The notes: generated from the sequence alone by a model not told the origin. Counted from the first letter of the stretch, positions 25,792 to 36,074 are shown. The stretch: DNA of 64,000 nt from Bacteroidetes bacterium HLUCCA01 (GCA_001314545.1 LIHN01000005.1:62001-126000); one strand, 5' to 3'. Numbers and translations: made by a program.

Positions 25792-26175
25792 CGTGCGTTA
25801 CCTCCTCGCTATCAACATTTTAAATAGTTTACCAGCGGACTGTCAACCCTTTCAGACCGCGCAACTTACGCGGTTATCCACAATAACAAACGGGACAGAT
25901 GCTAAATTGTGAACTGAAAATGCCAAATTCCTGCTTCTCCTGCAAATGCCAATCAGCGAGTTAGGCACAAGTTATCCACATCGGAATAAATCTGTTAACC
26001 CGCTGTTTACCAACGGATTGTATGATTTATTTAAAAATCTGTCACAACCTCTTGACAGCGCTTAACATTGCGGTAACACGGTTTTTTACATACCCGAAGG
26101 CCCACCTAAAAACTTTCAAAAAGTTTTCAACAAGTTATCCACAATAAATATTGCGATTGCTATTGACTTTTTGGT
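25792..26175. other. oriC: Candidate chromosomal origin (oriC)
   Basis: The 384-bp spacer upstream of dnaA carries three exact TTATCCACA DnaA boxes, at 25874-25882, 25972-25980 and 26135-26143, all on the plus strand. AT-rich stretches lie between and beside them (26012-26040 and 26141-26170). No gene is visible. Position beside dnaA, box consensus and AT content are the usual marks of oriC; the unwinding site cannot be placed from sequence alone. Confidence 0.8.
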
Positions 26176-27039
26176 TTAGACCTGAAAGTGGATTTCGGCG
26201 AAGCGTCTCCGCTTGGAAACATCATTAAAGATGGTAGTCTGAACGTGTTTTTGGGTGAAGAAAGCGTCTTCTTCCAGGTGGTGTTCCAGATGCAGTTCCA
26301 CATACAAACTGCCTTCCGGCTGCAGTGTTTTTTCGGCGTACGAGCCGATGCTTTGGTAGACTTCCTGCCGGTTGACGCAGAACAGCGCGAGCTTCGGTTC
26401 GTGGTCGCGCACCTGCGGTTCCAGGCTGCTGCTCTCATCGTGGTGGATGTACGGGGGATTGGACACGATGAGGTCCCATGGACCGACCGGCATGGATGCG
26501 GAGTTCAGCAGGTCGGCCTGATGAAAGGTAACCGTTACGGCGTTGGTTTGTGCGTTTGTCCGGGCTATGGTCAGTGCCTCGTCACTCAGATCCAGCGCGT
26601 GAATCTCCCATGATGGTCGCTCCATGGCCAGGGCCACAGCTATACAACCCGAACCGGTGCCGATATCCAGAACCCGTCTGGGGGTATCATCCCATTTTGT
26701 AAGGATCAGCTCCACGAGTTCCTCGGTTTCCGGACGGGGAATGAGTACTCCGGGGGCTACACGGATTTCAGCGTTGTAAAACGAGGTGCTGCCGGTAATG
26801 TACTGCAGGGGCACATGCCGGGCGCGTTGCCTGACATAGTCGCGTACTATGGCCAATTCAGCCGCAGCCAACGGCCGGTCGTGTTGCACATACAGATTCA
26901 GACGGCGGGTTTGCAGGGCATCGGCCAGCAGCCACTCAATACTCAGCCTGGGCGAGGGTATGCCCCGTTGGGTAAACCACGCTGTGCCCCATTCCAGCAT
27001 GCGCAAAACCGTCCAGACATCCGTCTGTGAAGAAGTCAT
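26176..27039 (-). CDS. prmC: Release factor glutamine methyltransferase
   Basis: A 287-residue methyltransferase that modifies the GGQ glutamine of peptide release factors. The N-terminal helical domain (1-85) has the SPRLSIEWLLADAL pattern and the YITGSTSFYNAEIRVAPGVLIPRPETEEL stretch is the family hallmark. The SAM site is VLDIGTGSGCIAVALAM and the catalytic motif is NPPY in DLIVSNPPYIHHD. Length fits. It ends beside the candidate oriC and starts 10 bases after the stop of the hypothetical gene at 27050. Confidence 0.95.
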   Translation of the reverse strand: MTSSQTDVWTVLRMLEWGTAWFTQRGIPSPRLSIEWLLADALQTRRLNLYVQHDRPLAAAELAIVRDYVRQRARHVPLQYITGSTSFYNAEIRVAPGVLIPRPETEELVELILTKWDDTPRRVLDIGTGSGCIAVALAMERPSWEIHALDLSDEALTIARTNAQTNAVTVTFHQADLLNSASMPVGPWDLIVSNPPYIHHDESSSLEPQVRDHEPKLALFCVNRQEVYQSIGSYAEKTLQPEGSLYVELHLEHHLEEDAFFTQKHVQTTIFNDVSKRRRFAEIHFQV

Positions 27040-27049
27040 GGGTTGTCAA

Positions 27050-27430
27050 TCAGGAATTTGCGCCGGCCTTGTCTGATACTTCCTGAATGGTCAGTCCGAA
27101 TCGTTTGCCGTAGTCCAGAATCAGATCGGTGACGGCCTCGTTCAGCGGGGTCTCGCCCTCCGGATTACTGCCACGGAAGCCCATTCTCCCACCGGTACTG
27201 ACGATGTCGGCGCGCACAGAGCTGCCATTGTAGTGCAGCACCAGGGTTACGGATATGCTGGAGTTCATCAATTTATGGTGCTCCTCGAAGACCATGACAA
27301 ACACGCTATGGCCGCCCTGTACGTCCACATGGTAGTGGTACTGGGGCGATGAGGCCTCCAGAATAGTTTTGCTCATTCTCTCCAGGGTGTCCGCGGGACC
27401 GAAAACCATCAATTTTTGCGTTGTACTCAT
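27050..27430 (-). CDS. Conserved-looking hypothetical protein
   Basis: A 126-residue soluble protein that I do not recognise. It has no signal or membrane segment. Strand-like stretches (VDVQGGHSVFVMVFEEHH, ISVTLVLHYNGSSVRADIV) are followed by a C-terminal helix (TPLNEAVTDLILDYGKRFGL). The pattern suggests a small alpha/beta domain. It probably shares a transcript with prmC, 10 bases downstream. Two overlapping palindromes lie just upstream of its start. Confidence 0.7.
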   Translation of the reverse strand: MSTTQKLMVFGPADTLERMSKTILEASSPQYHYHVDVQGGHSVFVMVFEEHHKLMNSSISVTLVLHYNGSSVRADIVSTGGRMGFRGSNPEGETPLNEAVTDLILDYGKRFGLTIQEVSDKAGANS

Positions 27431-27464
27431 ACCTTTTGAAGGTTAATCTGCGTTAATAGTCTGT

Positions 27465-27489
27465 ATTCTGGCTCAGAATATACGTATAT
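27465..27489. promoter_or_regulatory. Overlapping palindromes in a divergent promoter region
   Basis: ATTCTG-GCT-CAGAAT (27465-27479) and ATATACGTATAT (27478-27489) are both perfect inverted repeats. They lie between the leftward gene starting at 27430 and the rightward gene starting at 27565. The spot and symmetry suit a regulator of one or both genes; the protein is unknown. Confidence 0.4.
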
Positions 27490-27564
27490 ACTGACTGTTT
27501 TTTAAAGCGTTGTTTATACACAAAAACTAGGCAGTGATCCGGTTTTTCGTGTATAGCGTTCGCA

Positions 27565-28518
27565 TTGAACATTTATTCCGGTTACACGGGCGTAAGTTTG
27601 CTATTTTACACCACACTAAACGACCATACACAGCGTATCGTGCATACCCATCATCATAACACAGCAACACCCCTGAAACGAAGTCTGCTTTTTACCCTGA
27701 TTTTTGGTTGGGTCCTGGCTGCTGCTGCCTCATTGTCTGCGCAGCCCGGAATAGAACCGCCACTGCGGGGAGTGGATTCGTACCGTACACCGCTTGACGA
27801 CGGACTGCGGAATGCCGCGGCCTTCAATCTGGCTATCAACAACTTTGGGTTTGGCATAGCCGGGGAGTACCGAAGGGTGGTGGGGCCGCTGTCTGAGGTC
27901 GTTGTGGAGCTGCAGTTAACCGCCCTGCGTGATGTGACGGAGCAGAATTACCAGTTTTTCGGTCAGCAGATAATTCCGAACAAACGCAACCGCATCCTGT
28001 CATTTCCCCTCACGGCCGGATTCAAGCACCGTATTTTCCCGCAGCCGGTTTCGGATAATTTCAGGCTTTTTGTGAGCGGACAAGCCGGTCCTACAGCCGC
28101 TTTTGTGTATCCTTATTATGACGCAGAGCGAATTCGCTATGTTATGGAAGACGATCTTAACTCCGGTGCCGACCTTGAGGATATCATGCAGATAGGTCTG
28201 GTAGAGGCTAACATCGGACAATTTGTGAACGATGTGTTTCAGGGCTGGGGCGATGGGGAATGGCTGTTCGGAACGGCCGGTCAGTTTGCCCTGGGGATCG
28301 ATTTCGGGGAGCAGTTCAACTCCGTGACGACCCTTAAAATTGGTTTTACCTTCAGCTATTTTGCCGGAGGGGTTCAGGTAATGGATCCGCTTAACGCCCT
28401 GGGGGTCATCCCGACACCACAGTATGAAAGCGATGTATATGTGCTCAGGGAGGGCACTCCGAAGCAGAAATTCTTCGGTTCTCCGTTCATTACCCTTTCT
28501 TTCGGCAGTATGTGGTAG
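27565..28518 (+). CDS. Putative exported outer-membrane protein
   Basis: A 317-residue protein with a signal-like segment at about 38-58 (SLLFTLIFGWVLAAAASLSA) preceded by an unusually long His/Thr-rich leader; the true start may be a non-ATG codon downstream. The mature part has alternating aromatic/polar strands (FNLAINNFGFGIAGEYRRV, ATLKIGFTFSYFAGG-like segments) and ends in SPFITLSFGSMW, with a final aromatic residue as in many outer-membrane barrels. I do not recognise a family. It converges with an alpha/beta-hydrolase gene across a repeat array. Confidence 0.65.
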   Translation: MNIYSGYTGVSLLFYTTLNDHTQRIVHTHHHNTATPLKRSLLFTLIFGWVLAAAASLSAQPGIEPPLRGVDSYRTPLDDGLRNAAAFNLAINNFGFGIAGEYRRVVGPLSEVVVELQLTALRDVTEQNYQFFGQQIIPNKRNRILSFPLTAGFKHRIFPQPVSDNFRLFVSGQAGPTAAFVYPYYDAERIRYVMEDDLNSGADLEDIMQIGLVEANIGQFVNDVFQGWGDGEWLFGTAGQFALGIDFGEQFNSVTTLKIGFTFSYFAGGVQVMDPLNALGVIPTPQYESDVYVLREGTPKQKFFGSPFITLSFGSMW

Positions 28519-28519
28519 C

Positions 28520-28705
28520 CTGCGGCGACGGTCCGCCTGCTACCAGCCCAGAATCTGCTCCGGTATGCAGCGACACTCCGCCTGCTACCAGCCCGGAATC
28601 TGCTCCGGTATGCAGCGACACTCCGCCTGCTACCAGCCCGGAATCTGCTCCAGTATGCGGCGACACTCCGCCTGCTACCAGCCCAGAATCTGCTCTAGTA
28701 TACGG
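28520..28705. repeat. 45-bp tandem repeat containing copies of the hydrolase gene's last codons
   Basis: The word CTACCAGCCC recurs at 28540, 28585, 28630 and 28675, exactly 45 bp apart. The last copy is the real end of the minus-strand hydrolase gene (ILEQILGW plus stop). The other copies, read on the same strand, spell near-identical ends (ILEQIPGW, IPEQIPGW, IPEQILGW) each with a TAG stop. The array fills the whole space between two convergent genes. Confidence 0.9.
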
Positions 28706-29478
28706 AAGTAGGCTTCCGGTTCCCGCAGCATGGGTACATGTCCGCCGCCTGTTATCGTGTAGGTCGCGGCGTTGTTGAAATAAGCGGCAATTCTGGGAGC
28801 GTAGGAAGCCGGTACCATCGGGTCATCACTACCCATGATCAGGGAAGTCTGCCCCGGATACAGCTTGAGCAGGGGAAGCAGTCCTGCCGCCCGTGGACTG
28901 ATACCCGGATAACTCAACGAGAGCTTTTCGAAGACTTTGCCCATCAGCAGCAGCTTTTCTTCGCGGATATCCGGTGCCAGCCGAAGCAAGCCCCGTTTCA
29001 TGAGCTGTTCCCTGCGCAGGAAAAACAGGAATGGCTGTCTCCTGAAAACCGAGAAAAGCCAGTCTTCTTTGGGCTGAAATCCGCCCGGTGCGGTCATAAT
29101 CAGCTTCGGGAAGAGATCGGGATCATGAACCGCGGCCGCAATGAGTATCCGGCAGCCAAATGAATGTGCCATAACCGGTACATGCTGAACACCCATCGCG
29201 CGGAATGTAGCGGTCAGGGCTTCGGTGTAGTGCATAAGGTCAAGGTCGGGCTGGGTAAGCGGATCTTCACCGTTGTGGTAGGGAAGTCCGACGGAAAGCA
29301 GGGATTTGCCCTTGCCGGTAACCATCGGTGCAATACGATGCCAGGTTCGGGGAGATGCGGCAAATCCGTGGATACCTACCAGGTCGGGACGGCCGCTTCC
29401 CCATTGCATCCAACGGGTCCGGAAGCCGCCGATATTCCATTCCCCGTGCAGGGGCTCATCAGCTTTGGAGGAGCTCAT
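28675..29478 (-). CDS. Alpha/beta hydrolase
   Basis: A 267-residue hydrolase. It has the oxyanion-side motif GIHGFAASPRTWHRI (HG-type), the nucleophile elbow VMAHSFGCRILIAA with Ser in AHSFG (Ala in place of the usual first Gly), a cap region of about 60 residues, the acid in LIMGSDDPMVPASY and the catalytic His in ITGGGHVPMLREPEAY. Substrate unknown; esterase or haloalkane-type chemistry are both possible. Its start overlaps the HAD gene's end by 20 bases, so they are co-transcribed. Its last 8 codons are part of a 45-bp repeat array. Confidence 0.88.
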   Translation of the reverse strand: MSSSKADEPLHGEWNIGGFRTRWMQWGSGRPDLVGIHGFAASPRTWHRIAPMVTGKGKSLLSVGLPYHNGEDPLTQPDLDLMHYTEALTATFRAMGVQHVPVMAHSFGCRILIAAAVHDPDLFPKLIMTAPGGFQPKEDWLFSVFRRQPFLFFLRREQLMKRGLLRLAPDIREEKLLLMGKVFEKLSLSYPGISPRAAGLLPLLKLYPGQTSLIMGSDDPMVPASYAPRIAAYFNNAATYTITGGGHVPMLREPEAYFRILEQILGW

Positions 29479-30139
29479 TCAGCCAGTTGTGTGGGTTCTG
29501 CATAGATGTGATCACGTAATCCGGATTGCTTTCCCTGAGCTGGTCGGCACTGTAGGGACCGGTGGTAACCGCTACACTCCTTGCCTGGTAATGCTGCGCG
29601 CACAATACATCGTTGGGCGTATCTCCAATGATGATGATGTCTTTTTGCGTAAAGGTACGGTTGTAGGAAAATTCAGCCTTTTTATGGGCGATGGCGGGCA
29701 GGGCGTTGCGGTCAGTATGATCACAGCCGAATGCCCCGAAACGAAAATGGGCATCCAGACCCGCCAGACGGAGCTTGATAAATGCGGCCTGTTCGAAGTT
29801 GCCCGTGAGCAGTCCGTACGGGATATGCTGCTCGTTACACCATTGAATGGTTTCCTCAACGCCATCGTGTACCTCAACCCAGGAGGGATGCAGGTGTTCG
29901 TTGAGTTCAGCCAGGTAGGCCTGCCGGACTTCTTCAAAGCGGGCTGGATTGGCCGCGGCAGAGCCCATCAGATCCGAAAAGATAGCACGGTCGGTTCGGC
30001 CTGCAAAGGGAATCCGGTGGTGCTCCACGTCAATCAGTTCAAGTCGTTCCAGCAGACCGTGGATGAGGGTACGCATTCGCAGGTGGTCTACGGAAAGCAG
30101 GGTTCCGTCGATGTCAAATAGTATGAGTTTGTCTTGCAT
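29459..30139 (-). CDS. HAD-family phosphatase
   Basis: A 226-residue hydrolase of the HAD superfamily, subfamily IA. Motif I is LILFDIDGTLLS (nucleophile Asp9-like and acid Asp11-like), motif II the Thr in YGLLTGNFE, motif III the Lys in the AFIKLRL segment, and motif IV IIIGDTPNDVLCA. A helical cap occupies about 15-90. It probably removes phosphate from a small metabolite such as phosphoglycolate; the substrate is not known. It is the first gene of a pair with the alpha/beta hydrolase. Confidence 0.9.
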   Translation of the reverse strand: MQDKLILFDIDGTLLSVDHLRMRTLIHGLLERLELIDVEHHRIPFAGRTDRAIFSDLMGSAAANPARFEEVRQAYLAELNEHLHPSWVEVHDGVEETIQWCNEQHIPYGLLTGNFEQAAFIKLRLAGLDAHFRFGAFGCDHTDRNALPAIAHKKAEFSYNRTFTQKDIIIIGDTPNDVLCAQHYQARSVAVTTGPYSADQLRESNPDYVITSMQNPHNWLNELLQS

Positions 30140-30557
30140 CTCCTAAGATACAAACCTGCAGGACGGCGGAAGGTTAAATTGCGTATAAAAAAGAAACCAT
30201 CGATTCACACTTGTCTTTAAAAAATCGGCAGGATTTCGACAAGATTTTCAGGTAAACCGATGGTAGTGCGTCAGGGGTAGCGCCTCTCTCGTGGCGTGTC
30301 TATGTATGTTTGAGTACACAAAACCTACTTATTTGCACGGAGCTGAACCCGCTGATTGTATGAACGGTATTGTAGAAATGATGAACGGTCACAGAAACCG
30401 GGATTACCGCATCGGGACCGGCTACACATTTTCAGCGGGCGGAGGCAATTTTATGCATCGGCCGGGGGCGGATGGAGGGGTGGATCGACAGAAGGCACCT
30501 TGGGAAGGGTTGGTGTAATCGGCAAAGGGCGTCGGGCGCGGACGGACGGGGGGGCGG
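30140..30557. other. 418-bp spacer with a nested inverted repeat
   Basis: No convincing gene. ACCATCG (30196-30202) pairs with CGATGGT (30258-30264), and inside it TTGTC (30211-30215) pairs with GACAA (30238-30242). This could fold as a leader in the transcript of the HAD/hydrolase pair. A 75-codon frame at 30291 has no supporting features. The rest is unremarkable. Confidence 0.5.
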
Positions 30558-33500
30558 CTACCGCATCGGGATCAGAATCTGTGCTTTAACTCCAGCAATG
30601 TGCCCATCCCCGCGGGTCATGTTCTGAATCTGTACATCCCAGTCCATGCCGTTTTCCTGAGCCATGATTTCAAGACGTTGTCTGACCAGGGTAGTTCCCA
30701 GCGAGAGCCGGTCGGTTTCGGCGGTAGGACGACCCGGATGTCGGATTCCGGCACCGTTATCCGTTACCGTGACCAGAAGCTGTCCGGATGCGGACCGTTC
30801 CACGCGTATGCCGATTTCACCGGCTGTTTTGATGTGAGCAATACCGTGTATAATTGCATTTTCAACAAAAGGCTGAAGAATCATGGACGGAATACGGGTG
30901 GTAATGGTATCGATGTCATCGGTAACCTGTGCTGAAAATGCGATGGGATTGGCAAGTCGCGTTGATTCAATCCGGGTGTACAGCTCCAGGCGTTCCAGCT
31001 CTTCCTTCAGGGTGGCAGATCGCTGATAGGCCGATTCCAGTTGTTTACGGATCAGCTTGGAAAACGAAAGCAGCAAGCCGGAGGCCTTTTCCTTGTCGTC
31101 AAGCATAATCTGGTAGTGGATGTTGTTGAGGATGTTGAACACGAAGTGCGGACTCATCATAGCCTGGAGGGCCTGCTGTTCCAGCTCGTTAACCGTTCTT
31201 TTGAAATCGTGTTTTTGTTTTTCCTGCAGCTGTACCTGGTGTATGCGATAGCGGAACAGCAGAAAAACGCTGCCTCCCACAACCAGCAGGCTTGCAAGCC
31301 AGACCAGCGGCTGCATCCACAGGGGACGGCGGATGGAAAATGCCACCGAGGCCCGCTGTGTGTATACGGTACCATCCGGGGTAAAAGCTTCCACTTCAAA
31401 GCGATACGATCCGGGCGGCACACTGCGGTAGGTCACATTCGAAGCGGTTGACAGGGTCCAGTCGACCCCGCTTTGCTGACCGGTCTCAACAAGGCGGTAG
31501 CGATACCGCAGGCGGTCGGCATTGCGGAAAAGGATGCCCGTGTAGTCAAAGGTCCACTGGTTCTGACGAAACCGCACCGTGTGCTGGTCATCGGGTTCAA
31601 CAGATTCTCCGTTGACCAGCACCTCTTCAATGAGCAGGGGGATCTGCATTCTGCTGGCGCCGGGTTCGGTGCGTTGAAGGGCTACCAGCAGGTTATTGCC
31701 GGCCAGGATGACGTCATCTGCGCGTGGCAGGATGCGACCAATCTGAGCCCCGAACAACTCTCCGCTGTAGTACTGCACACCGGTGGGAAGCATTTCCAGC
31801 TGGCGTTCCAGCTGCAGCTGCTCAATCAGCGGGATGAGGGTGAGTCCGGCACTGCTGGCAATCCACAGCTGTCCGTTTTCAAAAATCATGGTACGCACCA
31901 GGTTATCCGGCAGTCCGTTGTCTGCATTGAGCCGGAGTATTTCACCGGTGACCGGCTGGTAAAAGATGACCCCGGACCCGTGGGTTGCGATGGCGGCCCA
32001 CCCGTTGAACAGATACTCTATACAGGTAATTTGCTCGTTTTCAAACGCTTCCGGAACCATAAGTTCCGTTCCGCTTTGATCGAACAGATGAAGCCCGTGT
32101 ATGGTCCCCGTCCACAGAATTCCCTGCGGACCGGTTTCCAGCGCGGTAATGCGCTTTCCCAATATGCTCGTCTTGTTCTGCAAATCGGTGGTCTCCATCC
32201 GATACAATCCTGCCACAGTGCCCAGAAAAAGGTTCTCTCCGATTTCAAGGATGGTTTTCCCGGGCAGACTCTCCCGGTATAGCTGCCGCATCCTGCCGTT
32301 TTTATCCAGATTTGCAATGATCAGCGCACCTGCCGTGACGATGGCAAGCCTTCCGTCACGAAGCTCTTTCAGATCTTCAATACTGGAGCCGGTCAATACC
32401 GTGCCTGCGTCGTCAAGGGTGAGCGGGCTGCCCTGCTGCAGGGCAATCAGGTTGCCGTTGGAGGTTCCGAAAAGCAGGGTCCTGTCGCGCAGCTTAAGTG
32501 TAGACCGGATAGAGACATCATGCAGGTGCATTGTGGCAGCGATGTTCTCAATACCACTGTAGCTGCGGTCAACCCGGTAAACGCCGTTGTCCAGCGTTGC
32601 AATCCATAGCGATTCCTGATTGTCAAATGCCAGGGATGTAATTCGTTGTCCTGGTAGCAGTTGTGATATTTTCCGGCGCGTTTCACCGCCTTCATACTGG
32701 TAAAAATACACCCCATCGCCATAGGTTCCCACGGCCAAATAGACCGATTCCCGTCCTTTGATTACACTGGTCACGTTGTGGGAAAGTCCGAGTTGTTCAC
32801 GCGACAGGTAGTATCGGGCAGCCTCGTCCCTTCCTGTAGATACGATTCCATGGGATGCCGGTATGAGAAACGTTCCGTCTGCGGTATGCTGACGTTGGAT
32901 GTACCGGTGCGGCAGGTCGTTGTAAACTACCCATTGTCCGGCTTGCTGGTCAAAGCGATAGGTTTTCAGACTGCTACCCAGAAACAGGGTGCCCTGATGG
33001 TCCATCCAGCCCTGGCGCGCGGTTTCCTGCAGCCCGGTGGAGGGGAACCGTTCTACCCGGTCGTCCTTGTCTACGGTGTAGATGCTTCGCTCCAGTCCGA
33101 ACAGCCAGATTGTACCCCGGGGATCTTCAAATACGGAAACGTGCATGTTGTCAAACTGCATTTCGGCCAGCCAGGGGGTATTTCCGGGGTTGTGGAATGC
33201 GCGGTTGTGGTAAAACGAGGGTATTCCGTTGAAACTCAGGAACCAGAGTCTGCCGCGGGAATCTTCGTAAATCTGGAAGATTTCATTGCCACCCAGGCCG
33301 TCTGCGGTGGTGTAGTGCCGGAATCGGCTGCCGTCAAAGCGGGAGACCCCCGAGTCGGTTCCCAGCCAGATATACCCGTCACTGTCCTGCATGACATGAT
33401 GCACCACATTGGTTTGCAGTCCGTTGGTGCTGTTGAAATTCGGGTAGCTGAAATCCATCACGTGGCCTGCACTGCGCCCGTGCAGTACCAGCACCAGCAG

Positions 33501-33590
33501 CAGGATGCCTGTTACCGCGCGTAAACTGCTTGCTACTCCCGGAAGGGACGGCAACCGGGGAGGGGTGCATCGACTATTTTGGCGGCTCAT
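30558..33590 (-). CDS. Propeller-type LytS-family sensor histidine kinase
   Basis: A 1010-residue sensor. After a signal/anchor near the N-terminus comes a large periplasmic domain of two-component propeller repeats (for example DSDGYIWLGTDSGVSRFDG, and WIATLDNGVYRVDRS), then a Y_Y_Y-type Ig domain (about 680-750), a membrane helix (about 758-776), and a His_kinase domain with phospho-His in MSPHFVFNILNNIHYQ (near 814). The ATPase part has FVENAIIHGI and VTDNGAGIRHPG. Such sensors often respond to polysaccharide or nutrient ligands. I start at 33590 (MSRQNSRC); an upstream ATG at 33650 lies deep in the regulator gene. It overlaps that gene by 17 bases. Confidence 0.9.
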   Translation of the reverse strand: MSRQNSRCTPPRLPSLPGVASSLRAVTGILLLVLVLHGRSAGHVMDFSYPNFNSTNGLQTNVVHHVMQDSDGYIWLGTDSGVSRFDGSRFRHYTTADGLGGNEIFQIYEDSRGRLWFLSFNGIPSFYHNRAFHNPGNTPWLAEMQFDNMHVSVFEDPRGTIWLFGLERSIYTVDKDDRVERFPSTGLQETARQGWMDHQGTLFLGSSLKTYRFDQQAGQWVVYNDLPHRYIQRQHTADGTFLIPASHGIVSTGRDEAARYYLSREQLGLSHNVTSVIKGRESVYLAVGTYGDGVYFYQYEGGETRRKISQLLPGQRITSLAFDNQESLWIATLDNGVYRVDRSYSGIENIAATMHLHDVSIRSTLKLRDRTLLFGTSNGNLIALQQGSPLTLDDAGTVLTGSSIEDLKELRDGRLAIVTAGALIIANLDKNGRMRQLYRESLPGKTILEIGENLFLGTVAGLYRMETTDLQNKTSILGKRITALETGPQGILWTGTIHGLHLFDQSGTELMVPEAFENEQITCIEYLFNGWAAIATHGSGVIFYQPVTGEILRLNADNGLPDNLVRTMIFENGQLWIASSAGLTLIPLIEQLQLERQLEMLPTGVQYYSGELFGAQIGRILPRADDVILAGNNLLVALQRTEPGASRMQIPLLIEEVLVNGESVEPDDQHTVRFRQNQWTFDYTGILFRNADRLRYRYRLVETGQQSGVDWTLSTASNVTYRSVPPGSYRFEVEAFTPDGTVYTQRASVAFSIRRPLWMQPLVWLASLLVVGGSVFLLFRYRIHQVQLQEKQKHDFKRTVNELEQQALQAMMSPHFVFNILNNIHYQIMLDDKEKASGLLLSFSKLIRKQLESAYQRSATLKEELERLELYTRIESTRLANPIAFSAQVTDDIDTITTRIPSMILQPFVENAIIHGIAHIKTAGEIGIRVERSASGQLLVTVTDNGAGIRHPGRPTAETDRLSLGTTLVRQRLEIMAQENGMDWDVQIQNMTRGDGHIAGVKAQILIPMR

Positions 33591-34392
33591 TGCGTTGACC
33601 GGTAAGTTGAAAAACCCGCTCCATAAACTCCATCTGCTTGCGGCGTGCAACGGGGATCTGCCTGCCGGATGTGGTTGTGCACTGGTTGCCCTCCGACTGG
33701 GAAAAACTGCTCAGGTGGTTGAGGTTGAGCAGGTAGCTTTTGTGACAACGAAAAAACACGGCGGGCGAGAGAAGTTGTTCGAAGTCGCCCAGGGAGCGGG
33801 TAGTCAGTTGCTTGGTGCCATCGGTAAGGTAGATGGTGGTATAGTTCCCGTCGGCTTCCACACATTCAATCTCATCGGCTACCAGTACCCGGAATCCACC
33901 GGTTGAAGGGATGTATACTTTTTCAAGGGCGGTTTCCCGGGTTTTCAACCGACGGATTTCATCCAGCAGCAGCGCCACATTACCGGCGGTTTCCGGTCCG
34001 TTACCGGTTTCGGGGTTCTCGCCGCGTTCAATTTGTCGGAGCAGCCGGATTTCAGTTTCCTGAAGTTCTGTGGTATCAACGGGTTTGAGCAGGAAGTCGA
34101 AGGCATGATTTTTGAGTGCCCGGATGGCATAATGCTCATGGGCGGTAACGAAAACCACGTTAAAATCGGGCTTCGGGAAGGCCTCCAGCAGTGCGAAACC
34201 GTCTTTCCCGGGCATTTCTACATCCAGGAAGACCACATTGGGCTGATGTGCCCGGATTTGGGTGACAGCCTCATCCACTGATGCGGCCATACCGGCAACC
34301 TCGGTATGTTCACAGTAGGAGTCCAGCAAAATGCGCATCAGATCGCGGTTGGCGAACTCATCATCTACCAGTAAGGCTTTGATTTTTTTCAT
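33574..34392 (-). CDS. LytTR-family response regulator
   Basis: A 272-residue response regulator paired with the downstream LytS-type kinase. The receiver has the acid pair D10-D11-E12, phospho-acceptor D57 in VVFLDVEMPGKDGF, and conserved Thr/Lys in FVTAHEHYA and FLLKPVD. A LytTR DNA-binding domain follows (about 165-265: VADEIECVEADGNYTTIYL, RCHKSYLLNLNHL). I start at 34392 (MKKIKALLVDDE), the normal receiver N-terminus; the frame runs 53 codons further upstream without conservation. Confidence 0.92.
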   Translation of the reverse strand: MKKIKALLVDDEFANRDLMRILLDSYCEHTEVAGMAASVDEAVTQIRAHQPNVVFLDVEMPGKDGFALLEAFPKPDFNVVFVTAHEHYAIRALKNHAFDFLLKPVDTTELQETEIRLLRQIERGENPETGNGPETAGNVALLLDEIRRLKTRETALEKVYIPSTGGFRVLVADEIECVEADGNYTTIYLTDGTKQLTTRSLGDFEQLLSPAVFFRCHKSYLLNLNHLSSFSQSEGNQCTTTSGRQIPVARRKQMEFMERVFQLTGQRNEPPK

Positions 34393-34520
34393 GGGCTGGC
34401 GCGCAGATAGTGTGTAAAACCGTTGGACCACCGGCATGTGGAATCCCGTTTCAATATGGCAAAAAAAATCGACTTTTGTGTGCCGCGAAGTATATGAAAC
34501 CCCTTCCATTTGTTTTCGAT

Positions 34521-34538
34521 TACGGCCTTTTTGCCGTA
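34521..34538. promoter_or_regulatory. Small hairpin upstream of enolase
   Basis: TACGGC (34521-34526) pairs with GCCGTA (34533-34538) across CTTTTT. It lies about 45 bp before the enolase start in a divergent spacer with the regulator gene. It may be in the leader of eno; no role is established. Confidence 0.25.
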
Positions 34539-34571
34539 CCTTATCAGCCATACACCTAACTAAAATTATAG

Positions 34572-35861
<1,290 letters not shown>

Positions 35862-36020
35862 CGGGGCTTCGTCCGGCCGGGACAACCGACAGGCCATGGC
35901 ATCCGAACGGATTGCCCGTCGCGGATTGCTGCAGCCGGTTTCTCAGGTGCCGCTTCCGGCGATATCCTGTAACGGCAGCAAGCCCGGTTGATATCGGCCT
36001 GAGAAAGCGATACTTTCGCA

Positions 36021-36055
36021 GGGAGGTCCGCACAGTGCGGGCCTCCCCTATTTTT
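36021..36055 (+). terminator. Rho-independent terminator after eno
   Basis: GGGAGG-T-CCGCAC followed by GTGCGG-G-CCTCCC forms a long G+C-rich stem (36021-36047) and is followed by CTATTTTT. This is a classic intrinsic terminator between eno and the RRM gene. Confidence 0.85.
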
Positions 36056-36074
36056 GCAAACTAACATCCCATAC

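Noticed and set aside
28424-28778. Open frames with repeating CYQPGICS or PATSPESAPVC units
   Set aside because: They are translations of the 45-bp intergenic repeat in two frames, with no signal, start context or family match.
30291-30518. Small 75-codon frame in the spacer before the propeller kinase
   Set aside because: No ribosome-binding site, signal or similarity that I can recognise, and composition looks non-coding.
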